A stretch of 46,543 nucleotides of DNA from Candidatus Gastranaerophilales bacterium (lineage in GTDB: Bacteria > Cyanobacteriota > Vampirovibrionia > Gastranaerophilales > Gastranaerophilaceae): contig UNSK01000012.1 in the NCBI GenBank assembly GCA_900552525.1, positions 1-46,543 on the forward strand. Reading direction: 5' to 3'. The translations under genes and the position numbers were made by a program. The notes below the pieces were generated by a model that was given only the letters and a program-made list of their open reading frames with translations, was not told where the DNA came from and searched no databases. Shown here piece by piece: positions 31,943 to 41,222 of the stretch; within the stretch, counting starts at the first letter, position 1; every line of letters begins with the position of its first letter.

Positions 31943-31971
31943 TTGGCTTAAGTATCTACTATAGTTATATT
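31943..31971 (+). promoter_or_regulatory. Promoter of the autotransporter gene
   Basis: TTGGCT (31943-31948), 17 bases and TATATT (31966-31971) lie about 30 bases before the likely start codon. The upstream stretch ACTGGTAATACAAAA (31926-31940) nearly repeats one at 30702-30716. Confidence 0.5.
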
Positions 31972-32001
31972 GATAATTATTAAAGTTTGGAGATGGATAC
32001 T

Positions 32002-35000
32002 GTGAATTTAGGTAGAATTTTTGTTATTAATCTGTTTATTTTAATTGTTATATCTGCAAATAATATTTCTTTTTCTCAAGATTTTGATGCTAACAATACA
32101 TCAAGCTTTATGGATGCTATTGCAAAGATAAATGCTGCTCCAGAAGCAAGTCATAAAATTTTTATAACAGGTGATATTTCATTGGAAACTCCGATAAGTG
32201 AAGCTGTAAATCTTGAACTTATTGGGGATACTACTTCTTCTGAACATTATAACTTTGTTTTAAATGGAAATACATTTACTTATAGAGAGAATAAAATTTC
32301 AAAAATTTCTGATTTAAATATTGTGTCCAACACTAGCGGCAGCGGGTTTATAGTTAATCAACAAGATTTAACAATAGATAATGCCAATTTTACAAGTAGT
32401 GCAGCTTCAAATACTCAAAGTTCCCTTAATAACATAGGAGGGAATCTTCAGATATCAGAATCTAATTTTACCGGCAATAAGAAGGGAATGGACGGTGGTG
32501 CTATAAGTAATCAAGGAAATCTAGAAACAGTGTCTACTGATTTTATTTCTAACCAGGGGCGTAATGGTGGAGCTCTCTATCTAAGCAGCGGAACGGCAAA
32601 TATAAAAGAAGCAGATATATTAAATAACTATGCTTCAACTTATGGCGGTGCTGCGTATGTTAATAATAGTACATTAACTATTACTGATTCTACTGTAAAG
32701 GATAATTCTGCGATGGTATCCGGCGGAGCTTTATATATAGAGGCAAATAGCAATGTAGTAATAGACAATACTGATTTTGATCATAATACTGTTTTACAGC
32801 AATCAGGGGGCGGAGCAATTTATAATAAAGGTAATCTGGAAATTAAAAATGGTTCTTCTTTTACCAATAATTCTATTGCAGGGGGAACTGGCGGCGCAAT
32901 TGTAAATTTAGGAACTCTAATTATAGATAATACGACATTTGACAATAATTCCGTTCTAAATGATGGCGGGGCTATTACCGGTTCTGGAAAATTAACAATA
33001 ACAAATTCAATATTTAATAATAATCGTTCTACTGGAAGTATAGCGGGGGCAATAATTAATGATAGTTTAGAGATAGAAAATAGTATATTCAACGGTAATT
33101 CAGCGTATAGTTTTGGAGGGGCAATCGTTTCAAGCAATGCTCTTATTAAAGGCAGTACTTTCTTAAATAATGAATCTGAAACTTCAAGCGGCGGGGCAGT
33201 TGTTAACTTATATGGAAATATTGATTTTAGCGGTGTAAGCAAGTTTGAAAATAATATAGCTGGTGACAGTGGCGGAGCTATATATGCAACTATGGAATCA
33301 ACTACTAACATTACAGGACCTGTACAATTTCTAAATAATAAGGCTAAAAATGGCCGTGGCGGAGCAATATTGGCACAGGGAACTTTTAATATTAATGCTG
33401 ATGATCCTCTGGCACCTGTTGTGTTTTAAGGAAATACAGATTCAACAGGCAGCAATGCTTTTCACCTTGATATTGGACAAGGAGCAACAGAAGATAAGGT
33501 TGGAACAATGAATCTAAATGTTTCAAATGGCTCAAAGGTTATTATCGCAGATTCAATTTCAGGCCTAAAGGGTACAAAGTTAAATATTAATGGAACTTCT
33601 TCTATTAATGACCATGTTTATTTCGGATCAACGAATGAAGAATTTAGAGGTGATATAAAAACAAGCAATATAGATTTAAATTTTTATAATGAATTATCCG
33701 GCATGCCTAATGCCAAAATATCTGCAGTTAATACTCATTTTAATCTTATGAATGGATTTGCCAGTGACATTCCTTTAAATTTGGATTTATCACAAGGCGG
33801 CAATTCCTTGTCTTTAGATGTAGATCCTGCAAATCTGACCTGTGATTATATAAATATGGTAGGTGATCCGGCTGATATGACCCAGATTTTGATACGTGAT
33901 ATAAATGTTTTGAGCAGCCCTATACAATCAGTTACAGTCTTTGATATTTATAATCATGAGGTTTATGGTACTGATTTGGCGCTTTCTCCGGAACTGGAAA
34001 ATTCAGTAGTATATGGGGCTTTAAAGACTTATAAGTGGGCTTTAACTCCAAAACTTACATTAATAGAACTAGGGGGGCTTAATCCTAATATACAGAGGTA
34101 TCAGGGAGCAACAGCTGCTGCTTTTATGAACCAGATGTTAAGCTATGATTATTCTTTGAACAGAACAGATGAAATATATACAAATTTAAGAGAGCAAAAA
34201 CTTGCATCCAGGAAGCTTAATATGTATGCTTACGCCGGCCATGGCGGTATGTATGTTGACCAGCAGTATGAAGATGGTTCTGCCTTCTGGATGAGACCGT
34301 ATGTTAACCTTGAATCGTTTCATTTATCAGGAGCATCTGGTACTGTAAACAATCAGTCATATGGAACTGTAATGGGATTTGACTTCCCTTTGCATATTGC
34401 AAAATACGATTGGAAACTTGTTCCGACAATTTATGGAGCATATCTCGGTTCCAGCCAGCAGTATTTAGATTCTAATATGTATCAAAATGGTGGGTATGGC
34501 GGCTTTCTACTTAGCGCTTACAAAGATGATTTTTATGCAGGTTGGACAATAAATGGCGGTGGACTCGGGGTAGAATCAAAATACGGTGCAGGAAAAGATG
34601 ATTACGCTATTGTAACAGCAGGTACCGCCTTGAAACTTGCATACAATTGGAAAATTTTTAAGCGGTTTATTCTGCAGCCTAATTTTACAACAGCATATAC
34701 ATTCTTGAGTCCATCAAACCTTGTAAATTATCAGGGGGTTAGTATAGATCAATCTCAGGTAAATGGTTTGACAATAGCTCCTTCATTAAGATTAACTTAT
34801 AGAAATGAAGAAGGTTTTGAACCTTATGTGTACGGCGGCTGTGTAATACCTTTAATGAGTGATGTAAAGGCTTCTGCCGGAGATTTTAAACTTGATAAAA
34901 TGACATTAAACTCCTGGGCACAATTTGGGGCTGGTATTCGTAAACGTATTAACGAGCGTTTTATTTGTTTTGCAGAAACTGTTATACGTACTGGAGGAAG

Positions 35001-35043
35001 AGATGGATGGGGATTAATGTTTAATTTTGAGTTTAAAATTTAA
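32002..35043 (+). pseudogene. Pmp-like autotransporter adhesin interrupted by an in-frame stop
   Basis: From GTG 32002 (GGAG at 31989-31992; ATG 31993 and TTG 31987 are alternatives) the frame gives a signal peptide ending NISFSQ. It continues into a right-handed beta-helix built of about ten GGA(I/V/L) and FxxN repeats like chlamydial polymorphic membrane proteins (for example NTDFDHNTVLQQSGGGAIYN). A TAA at 33427-33429 follows PLAPVVF. The same frame then continues without a break (GNTDSTGSNAFHLDIGQG) into the passenger remainder and a C-terminal autotransporter barrel of about 270 residues from roughly 34240, ending MFNFEFKI. One A-to-T change, Lys AAA to TAA, explains it. The total repaired length is about 1013 residues. 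Either it is a nonsense pseudogene, or it relies on readthrough, or it is a base error. Confidence 0.8.
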
Positions 35044-35161
35044 ATTTCGACTTTTATTAATTAACTATATTCGCAAGTTTAGTATCCAGGCAGATGATAA
35101 AAATATCTATTTTTTAGATTAGTATTTATATGCAGTGTATTGCTGCAGAAAGGCGGATAAA

Positions 35162-36481
35162 ATGAGTTTTAATCCATTAAAAGAAAAGGGTATTCCAGTT
35201 GAAAAACAAGTCAGAAACTGGCACCAGATAGTAGGTAAGCCTTATAACAAAACAGATGTTGATTGTTATACAAGAACAAGACAAATTTTGATGAACGGTA
35301 TAGAAATAGAGGCGTGGGGTTTCAAACACCAGCTTAACCGATTTGTTCCTGATACTAAAGATAAACAGCTTATTGCACTGATTAGCAGAATAGAAGATTC
35401 TCAACAGACAACTGCAAACTGGATGGGACCTGCAGATCAGTCTGTTTTAGAAACGACTCTGGGGTATGAACAAGTTGCTGTTGATTTGACTGCGTGGATG
35501 GCGCAAAATGAGCCGGATCCTTATGTAAAAGAAACCTTTGACTTCGGGCTTCTGGAAGATTTTGACCACCTGTATAGATACAGTCAATTTGCATATATGA
35601 CTGAAGGTATAGAACCTAATGATATTGTACAAGGTAAGACTGATGTTATTGTAGGAAGACCAACTCAGCATCACCACAATGATAATGGCTTGAGAATAAG
35701 AAAACATTATGATAAAAATACAGCACATCCTCAGACAAAGGTTAATATTTTAACTCTTCTTTCCGGTGAACAGCAAACTCATAATTACTATGCTGAACAC
35801 GGTTTTATGTACGGTGACCACGTATTAAGAGAAACTTATGCGGAGATTAAGGATGTAGAGGAAGAACATGTAACTATGTATGAATCTTTGATTGATCCGA
35901 CAGAGTCTATGTGGGAAAAGTTCCTTATACACGAATTTACCGAGGTATGTAATTATTATACCTGCATGGAAGATGAACCGGATGATAGAATCAAAAAGAT
36001 TTGGGAATTGTTTGTTGATATAGAACTTGGACACCTTCAAGCTGCAGCAAGTTTGTTCTGCAAGTATGAAAAGCGTGATCCAGAGGAAGTTATCGGCAGC
36101 GAAATCGTTATTCCTTGCAGATTCAAGAGTCAGAAGGCTTATGTACAAAAAGTTCTTGAAAAAGAAGTTGATAAACGTCTGGAATCTCAGGGTGAGTTTA
36201 CTACAATAAAGGCTCTTCCGGAAGATTGGCCTAGCTATGATGTTCAGATGAAACAAAATGAAATCAGCTCTCCTTCGGAAAATGCAGTTAGACTTGCAGG
36301 CACATATCATGATAGAGATATTGTTGCAGCAGACGAACAACTTAAAGACAAAGAAGTCGCTATATTGAAAAAAGGTCTTCAAAAAGATGGCGTTGCCTGG
36401 AATACGGTAACTCCAGAAGAGTTAGAAAAAATGATTAAAAAGCACGAAAAAAGAGAAGACGAGAAAGAAAAGTTAATATAA
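35162..36481 (+). CDS. Ferritin-like di-iron protein
   Basis: A 439-residue cytoplasmic protein. It contains several long helices with acidic and histidine pairs in ferritin/rubrerythrin spacing: GEQQTHNYYAEHG near residues 198-210, AEIKDVEEEHVTMYESL near 223-239 (an ExxH), HEFTEVCNYYTCMEDE near 255-270, and FVDIELGHLQAAASLFCKYE near 281-300 (a second ExxH). Together these give a plausible four-helix di-iron site. The N-terminal 190 residues include a histidine run (RPTQHHHNDN) and LEDFDHLYRYSQF. I start at ATG 35162 behind AAAGGCGG; ATG 35135 has no site. Function is likely iron-dependent oxidation or peroxide/oxygen protection in an anaerobe, but the exact subfamily is not recognised. A bidirectional terminator follows. 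Confidence 0.65.
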   Translation: MSFNPLKEKGIPVEKQVRNWHQIVGKPYNKTDVDCYTRTRQILMNGIEIEAWGFKHQLNRFVPDTKDKQLIALISRIEDSQQTTANWMGPADQSVLETTLGYEQVAVDLTAWMAQNEPDPYVKETFDFGLLEDFDHLYRYSQFAYMTEGIEPNDIVQGKTDVIVGRPTQHHHNDNGLRIRKHYDKNTAHPQTKVNILTLLSGEQQTHNYYAEHGFMYGDHVLRETYAEIKDVEEEHVTMYESLIDPTESMWEKFLIHEFTEVCNYYTCMEDEPDDRIKKIWELFVDIELGHLQAAASLFCKYEKRDPEEVIGSEIVIPCRFKSQKAYVQKVLEKEVDKRLESQGEFTTIKALPEDWPSYDVQMKQNEISSPSENAVRLAGTYHDRDIVAADEQLKDKEVAILKKGLQKDGVAWNTVTPEELEKMIKKHEKREDEKEKLI

Positions 36482-36490
36482 TTTATTAAA

Positions 36491-36519
36491 AAAAGAGTCC
36501 TATTTATTAGGACTCTTTT
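36491..36519. terminator. Bidirectional terminator between convergent genes
   Basis: AAAAGAGTCCTA (36491-36502) pairs with TAGGACTCTTTT (36508-36519) around TTTAT. T runs occur on both strands, so it serves both the ferritin-like gene and the dedA transcript. Confidence 0.85.
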
Positions 36520-37133
36520 AAATGTTTAACGTGTTTGTAGATGTATAAAATACCAAGTATACCCACTACAACAACGATTAAAATATCAAACTTATGCCAG
36601 AGATGCTTAAACATTTCCATATTCTGTCCGAATTTTACCCCGACATAAACAAGCAGATAACTCCAAACAAGCGAGCCCAGGAATGTAAGTGTAAAAAATA
36701 TTCTTTTTCTTGCCCTCAAAATGCCGGCAGGAAGTGAAATAAAAGTTCTTATTACAGGCAGCATTCTGCATATGAAGAACGCCCAATCACCATATTTTTC
36801 TACCCACTTATCAGCATCATCAAGATCTTTATGCGAAATTAAAAAATATTTTCCATATTTTTCAATAAACTTACGTCCTCCGAAATAGCCAAGGTAGTAT
36901 GAAGGAATTGAACCTAATACGCATCCGAATGCACCGGCCCAGGCAGCTACGTGAAAATTCATTTCACCTTTGCTTACAATATAGCCCGCAAAAGGAAGTA
37001 TGGCTTCACTCGGAAGCGGTATATTGCAGGATTCTATTGCCATAAGCAAACTTATACCGAACGGACCCATTACGGTGATAATGTGTTCTATAAATTTAAC
37101 AAGAACAGCAAGTACAGTATTAATTAATTCCAT
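36507..37133 (-). CDS. DedA family membrane protein
   Basis: A 208-residue polytopic inner-membrane protein of the DedA/VTT family, members of which flip polyprenyl phosphate or phospholipids. Signatures are the amphipathic LPSEAILPFAGYIVSKGE near 36-53, GAFGCVLGSIPSYYLGYFGG near 66-85, and FICRMLPVIRTFISLPAGIL near 119-138, containing the conserved R...P...R..ISLPAG motif. Hydrophobic segments also occur at about 15-35, 148-170 and 183-200. It is the last gene of the minus-strand potassium-transport cluster, 22 bases after the HAMP-type protein, and ends in the bidirectional terminator whose left arm begins just beyond its stop. Confidence 0.9.
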   Translation of the reverse strand: MELINTVLAVLVKFIEHIITVMGPFGISLLMAIESCNIPLPSEAILPFAGYIVSKGEMNFHVAAWAGAFGCVLGSIPSYYLGYFGGRKFIEKYGKYFLISHKDLDDADKWVEKYGDWAFFICRMLPVIRTFISLPAGILRARKRIFFTLTFLGSLVWSYLLVYVGVKFGQNMEMFKHLWHKFDILIVVVVGILGILYIYKHVKHLKES

Positions 37134-37155
37134 AAATTTCTCCCATCATTTATAT

Positions 37156-37785
37156 TTAACTTTGTTTATCAAGCAGGCTGTTAATTGCGTCGTAAATTCT
37201 TTGGAAATCATGATTAGGCGCCAATTTAGGACAGCGTCTGAGTTTATTCCCTTTGAAATATGATTCAAGAACATCAATCAACTCCGCGAGAGGTTTAATA
37301 AGATTAGTAGTTAAAGTTTTTATTAGTATTAATCCAAGAACCCAGGTAATAAGAGTTAGAAAGCCAATAACCCAGGCACCTGCAGAACTTAATTTTTTTG
37401 CCCGTAAAGCTGCATTCTGCATCCCGACTCTATTTATTCTTGACAATTCTATTATATTATTAACTGTTGTTTCTTTGTATCCGGCATTATTTTTAAAAGC
37501 AGATTTATAACCCTTTTCGATTTTGTTGATTACTTCTGCTTCTCCCTTTTCTGTAACATTTGTTTTTCCTTTGGCTAAAGCTTCTTCAAAGGATTTTATA
37601 TCTTTGTTCACAGTCAGAGCTGACATCATACTTTCTGCGATATAAAGTGATTGAGTGTTGTGTTTATTTATCTGCTCAATTGATGGTGCGAGTTTTAGAA
37701 AACCGCGGATACCAGCAAGTGCAAGTAATGTAGAAAAAACAAGAAGCAATATGAACGAAAGATAAAAAGATCTTGAAAAATTCAT
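37156..37785 (-). CDS. HAMP-type membrane protein without output domain
   Basis: A 209-residue protein with the layout of a sensor N-terminus. It has TM1 (9-28, LSFILLLVFSTLLALAGIRG), an external helical bundle (about 30-128) like four-helix-bundle ligand domains, and TM2 (about 132-153, SSAGAWVIGFLTLITWVLGL). A HAMP-like segment follows (155-205; LIKPLAELIDVLESYFKGNK with the proline of the first amphipathic helix). No kinase, cyclase or chemotaxis output follows. Its ATG overlaps the stop of the TrkA gene by one base (TAATG). It may modulate the TrkH/TrkA system or pair with a separate kinase. Alternatively it is a truncated sensor, but the operon overlap argues that it is maintained. Confidence 0.6.
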   Translation of the reverse strand: MNFSRSFYLSFILLLVFSTLLALAGIRGFLKLAPSIEQINKHNTQSLYIAESMMSALTVNKDIKSFEEALAKGKTNVTEKGEAEVINKIEKGYKSAFKNNAGYKETTVNNIIELSRINRVGMQNAALRAKKLSSAGAWVIGFLTLITWVLGLILIKTLTTNLIKPLAELIDVLESYFKGNKLRRCPKLAPNHDFQRIYDAINSLLDKQS

Positions 37786-38432
37786 TATTTATTCTCCTCA
37801 ATCATTTTTGCTATTGCATCTTCAGTGCATACCAGTAATAACTTATCTTTTGTATTTAATATTTCATTTGGAAATGGTCTTGCAAGTTTATTCCCTTTTT
37901 TAATTGCCGCAACAATAATTCCATATTTGTTAGGAAGTGCGAGTTCAATCAGGTTTTTACCTTCCATAAACGGCTGTACATTTATTTCAAGGAGCTGGAT
38001 ATCTTCTGATGTTTCATCTGCGATAATATTCTGGAACATTATTTTGTATGCGAATTTTTTCCCGTATTCAGCATCAGGATTAATAACATTTTTAGCTCCG
38101 ACAGCTTTCAGAATACGTTCATGAATTTTGTCAGTGGCTCTTGCTATTACATTATCACACCCCATTTGTCTTAAAATTGCAGTTGTAAGTATAGACGGTT
38201 CCCTTGCACCGATTGCACAAATTACAACATCGCGCTCCTTTGGACATAATTTCCCGAGAGCAGTTTCATCTGTAGCATCAAGACAGAGTGCGTCATCTAA
38301 AAATCCTGCGGCTTCATCAACAAGCTCTTTATCTTGATCGACTGCTATAACCTCTGTGCCTTTTTCTGATAGAGTTCTTGCCAGTGACATACCGAATTGT
38401 CCTAATCCTATTATTAAAACCTGTATAGACAT
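37785..38432 (-). CDS. TrkA/KtrA-type potassium channel regulatory subunit
   Basis: A 215-residue RCK protein that forms the cytosolic gating ring of a potassium transporter. The N-terminal Rossmann fold has GLGQFGMSLARTLSEKGTEV (residues 7-26, GxGxxG) and the acidic strand end VDQD near 29-32 that binds nucleotide ribose. The LDATDETALGKL segment follows near 54-65. The C-terminal RCK_C domain covers about 135-213 (EINVQPFMEGKNLIELALPN, KLLLVCTEDAI). One RCK unit of about 215 residues indicates KtrA type rather than the duplicated E. coli TrkA. It lies nine bases after the TrkH/KtrB gene in the same operon. Confidence 0.92.
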   Translation of the reverse strand: MSIQVLIIGLGQFGMSLARTLSEKGTEVIAVDQDKELVDEAAGFLDDALCLDATDETALGKLCPKERDVVICAIGAREPSILTTAILRQMGCDNVIARATDKIHERILKAVGAKNVINPDAEYGKKFAYKIMFQNIIADETSEDIQLLEINVQPFMEGKNLIELALPNKYGIIVAAIKKGNKLARPFPNEILNTKDKLLLVCTEDAIAKMIEENK

Positions 38433-38441
38433 ATTTTTCTC

Positions 38442-39773
38442 CTATGTTAGTGAAATTTTTGCATCAGGATAACTAATCCTTGAATCTATATTTTTAGTAT
38501 TTAAGTAGCAAATCAGTGTTGCAGGAGCAACCCTTCCAAGAAACATTGCAGCAATAATGATAACTTTTCCAACTCCGTCAAGCTGGCTTGTAGCTCCCAT
38601 TGACAAACCAACTGTACCAAGGGCTGATGCTGCTTCAAAAATAAGCTGCTCAGCACCGGCGGTTTGGGTTGTCAGGAGCATCAAAACTATTGTAACAAGT
38701 ATTGATAGATACACTACTGTTAATGTTATGGCTTTTTTTATTGTATCAAGTTTAATAACTCTATTTCTTACAACATTATCTTTTATGCGGATTGCATTGT
38801 AGCAGGTTAAAAATAAAACACTAATTGTAGTCGTCTTTAAACCTCCGGCAGTACCTCCCGGAGAACCTCCGGCTATCATAAGTGCAACCATAAGCAAGAA
38901 TGTTCCTGGATTTATACAGCTTAAATCTACAGAATTAAAACCGGCAGTTCTTGCTGTTGCTGATTGGAACCAGGCGTTATGAATTTTATCTGCAACACTC
39001 ATTCCGCTTAAAACTCCATTATATTCTGATAGGAAGAAAAACAGCGTACCTCCGATTAAAAGGGCTAAAGTCGTATAGAAAACCAGCACCGCAATCGGGG
39101 GAAGCTTTTTCCCTTTGAAAATATTTTGCAGCATAAGGCAGATTGCAGGCGACATACCGCCAAGAATTATTAAAAATGAAACAGTATAGGTTACGAGAGG
39201 AAAACTGTTATAACCTATAAGGCTGTCATTTTTTAGGAAAAATCCGGCATTACAAAACGCTGATATAGAAGTAAAGAACCCGAATTTAAGTCCTGTCAGC
39301 AGACTGTGTTCACTTAATGTAAAGCAGGCAGAAAGAATAATTGCTCCTGTTAGTTCAACGATGAATGTATATTTAAAAATACGTATGAGTGATCTTTTTA
39401 TTTCTTCTTTGCTTTCTGCTTCAAATATATTTCTGGCATTTTTTTCGTGTGTAAGCGACATTCTTTTGCCTAGAAGTATAAATATAATAGAGCTGATACT
39501 CATTATTCCCAATCCGCCGGCTTGTATTAACAGTAATAAAACAAGCTGTCCTACGCCAGTAAGTTTATCACTTATGCTCACAACAGAGAGCCCTGTAACA
39601 CAGACTGCACTTACAGCTGTAAACATTGCATCCAGAAATGATACACCATGCGGAGAACAGAATGGTAAATATAGTATTATGCCTCCGGTCAGGCAAAGCA
39701 GGAAAAAGGTTGCGGGAAGTATTCTCTCCGGAGTTTTTGTAATAAATTCAAATCTGTTTTTTCGTTTTGCCAT
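38442..39773 (-). CDS. TrkH/KtrB-type potassium transporter subunit
   Basis: A 443-residue membrane subunit with four pore repeats. Their selectivity-filter loops are visible as TAVSAVCVTGLSVV, SAFCNAGFF, TARTAGFNSVD and SALGTVGLSMG, each with the key glycine. The IMIAGGSPGGTAGGLKTTTI loop in the third repeat region is also typical of KtrB/TrkH. I start at ATG 39773 (MAKRKNRFEF) because a -10 element (TATGTTATACT on the minus strand near 39810-39800) overlaps an earlier ATG. It leads the operon trkH-trkA-HAMP protein-dedA. Potassium uptake coupled to sodium or protons is expected. Confidence 0.93.
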   Translation of the reverse strand: MAKRKNRFEFITKTPERILPATFFLLCLTGGIILYLPFCSPHGVSFLDAMFTAVSAVCVTGLSVVSISDKLTGVGQLVLLLLIQAGGLGIMSISSIIFILLGKRMSLTHEKNARNIFEAESKEEIKRSLIRIFKYTFIVELTGAIILSACFTLSEHSLLTGLKFGFFTSISAFCNAGFFLKNDSLIGYNSFPLVTYTVSFLIILGGMSPAICLMLQNIFKGKKLPPIAVLVFYTTLALLIGGTLFFFLSEYNGVLSGMSVADKIHNAWFQSATARTAGFNSVDLSCINPGTFLLMVALMIAGGSPGGTAGGLKTTTISVLFLTCYNAIRIKDNVVRNRVIKLDTIKKAITLTVVYLSILVTIVLMLLTTQTAGAEQLIFEAASALGTVGLSMGATSQLDGVGKVIIIAAMFLGRVAPATLICYLNTKNIDSRISYPDAKISLT

Positions 39774-39863
39774 TAAATTTATCATCCACTTTTGAAAAAA
39801 GTATAACATAAAATTTTTTATAAAAAATTCTTATGATATGATATAGAAAAAAGGAGAGTTAAT

Positions 39864-41165
39864 ATGTTAACTAAAAATTCATCATTAAAAACAATGTTTT
39901 CAGGTGTTGATTTCTCTAAATATTCTTCTAAAACATCTGATTTTGTAAACGAGTTTTCATCACGTGCTAATCAGCCGGGCAAGTTTCTTAACTGGGTAAA
40001 TCTACCTCAGGAACAAGCTAAAAGATTAGATGACATTTATTCTTTAGCTTCAAAATTAAAATCTCAGACCGGTGTTGAAAAATTAAGCGTAATGGGTATT
40101 GGCGGTTCAAAACACACTGTTGAGCATATGCTTGGTATTAACGGGTTGAACATCAATTCTGATAAAATTTATTTCTATTCTGATGTTGATTCAATCAGCT
40201 TCGCCAGATTTTTAGAAAAACTAGGTAATGATGTATTGTCATCAAGCTATATGATTGCATCAAAATCAGGTTCAACATTTGAAACTAAAGATGGTTTCTT
40301 GAGAATACAAAAAATGCTTGAAGATGCATATATTGCTAAAGGACAATCTTTAGAAGAGGCAAAAAAATCTGCGGCAAAACATTTTATTGCAGTAACAGAC
40401 AAGAATGCAGAGAAGAGCGAGCTTAGAAGAACATCTAATGAAAACGGCTGGCTCGGCGATTTGTATATTCACGATGATGTAGGCGGAAGATTTTCTGCTT
40501 TTGATGATCACGCTTTATTCACATTAGCATTTGCAGGTATGAGCAAAGAAGATATGAAAACAATGTTAATTTCAGCACAAGAAATTTCTTCACGTTCTTT
40601 ATCTGCTGATTTAGAACTTAATGATGCATTAAAAGAAGGTATTTTCTGGGCTGATGCTAAACTTAACGGGATTGAAGCTTCTGTTCATCAGTATATGGGT
40701 TCTATGTTTGAAAACACCGTTTACTGGCATGCACAAATGCAGAATGAATCTGTAAAAGATACGCTTAAACAGATTGCAAAAGTTCCTGATGCAATGCATC
40801 ACTCTGCAGAAGCACACTTTAACCCAGCAAATAAACTTGTATTTGCGCTTACTGTTCCTGTAGATAAAGGTGTTTGTGCTGAAAATGCTGAAGCATATAT
40901 AGGCGCTTTGACAAAATCTTACGAATCAACAGGTGCTTTCTTCAAAGAATATGTTGAAACTTCAAAGCTTGGCTTGACTCCGGAAGCAGCAGGGGCTGTA
41001 ACTCAATTGAGAGCATTTGCGACCTGCTATCAGGAAATAGTAGAAGCTGTTATGCAGAACAAAGCTCTTCCTGAAGTATTAGACAGCGTACTCCAGCCGC
41101 ACGTAGAATTTTATAAAAAGAATTTGAAGGGCGGAGTTGTTGTTCCGGGAAGAATTTCAGGTTAA
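39864..41165 (+). CDS. pgi: Glucose-6-phosphate isomerase
   Basis: Interconverts glucose 6-phosphate and fructose 6-phosphate in glycolysis. The 433-residue length matches the shorter bacterial type. Sugar-isomerase motifs are VMGIGGSKHTVEHML near 73-87, MIASKSGSTFETKDGFLRIQ near 130-150 (phosphate-binding SGST), DDVGGRFSAFDDHALFTLAF near 210-229 (the GGRxS signature), and a C-terminal segment with a catalytic lysine near QPHVEFYKKN. AAAAAAGGAGAG precedes ATG 39864. It is divergent from the TrkH operon and ends in a strong terminator. It sits close to a sugar porter gene, a sensible neighbourhood for sugar catabolism. Confidence 0.9.
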   Translation: MLTKNSSLKTMFSGVDFSKYSSKTSDFVNEFSSRANQPGKFLNWVNLPQEQAKRLDDIYSLASKLKSQTGVEKLSVMGIGGSKHTVEHMLGINGLNINSDKIYFYSDVDSISFARFLEKLGNDVLSSSYMIASKSGSTFETKDGFLRIQKMLEDAYIAKGQSLEEAKKSAAKHFIAVTDKNAEKSELRRTSNENGWLGDLYIHDDVGGRFSAFDDHALFTLAFAGMSKEDMKTMLISAQEISSRSLSADLELNDALKEGIFWADAKLNGIEASVHQYMGSMFENTVYWHAQMQNESVKDTLKQIAKVPDAMHHSAEAHFNPANKLVFALTVPVDKGVCAENAEAYIGALTKSYESTGAFFKEYVETSKLGLTPEAAGAVTQLRAFATCYQEIVEAVMQNKALPEVLDSVLQPHVEFYKKNLKGGVVVPGRISG

Positions 41166-41173
41166 ATCTTTTG

Positions 41174-41203
41174 ATAAGGCCTCCGTGCAAACGGAGGCCT
41201 TAT
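41174..41203 (+). terminator. Strong terminator after pgi
   Basis: ATAAGGCCTCCGT (41174-41186) pairs perfectly with ACGGAGGCCTTAT (41191-41203) around GCAA. The next promoter's TATAAT begins only five bases later (41208), so the two elements abut. Confidence 0.85.
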
Positions 41204-41204
41204 T

Positions 41205-41222
41205 TGTTATAATAGATTTATG
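41205..41222 (+). promoter_or_regulatory. Extended -10 promoter with leaderless start
   Basis: TGT-TATAAT (hexamer 41208-41213), six bases, then ATG 41220. No Shine-Dalgarno sequence is present. The -35 region would fall in the stem of the preceding terminator, so the extended -10 must suffice. Confidence 0.6.

Noticed and set aside
31887..31990. Riboswitch or structured leader before the autotransporter
   Set aside because: The sequence is AT-rich with no stable stem or known aptamer feature; only a simple promoter is supported.
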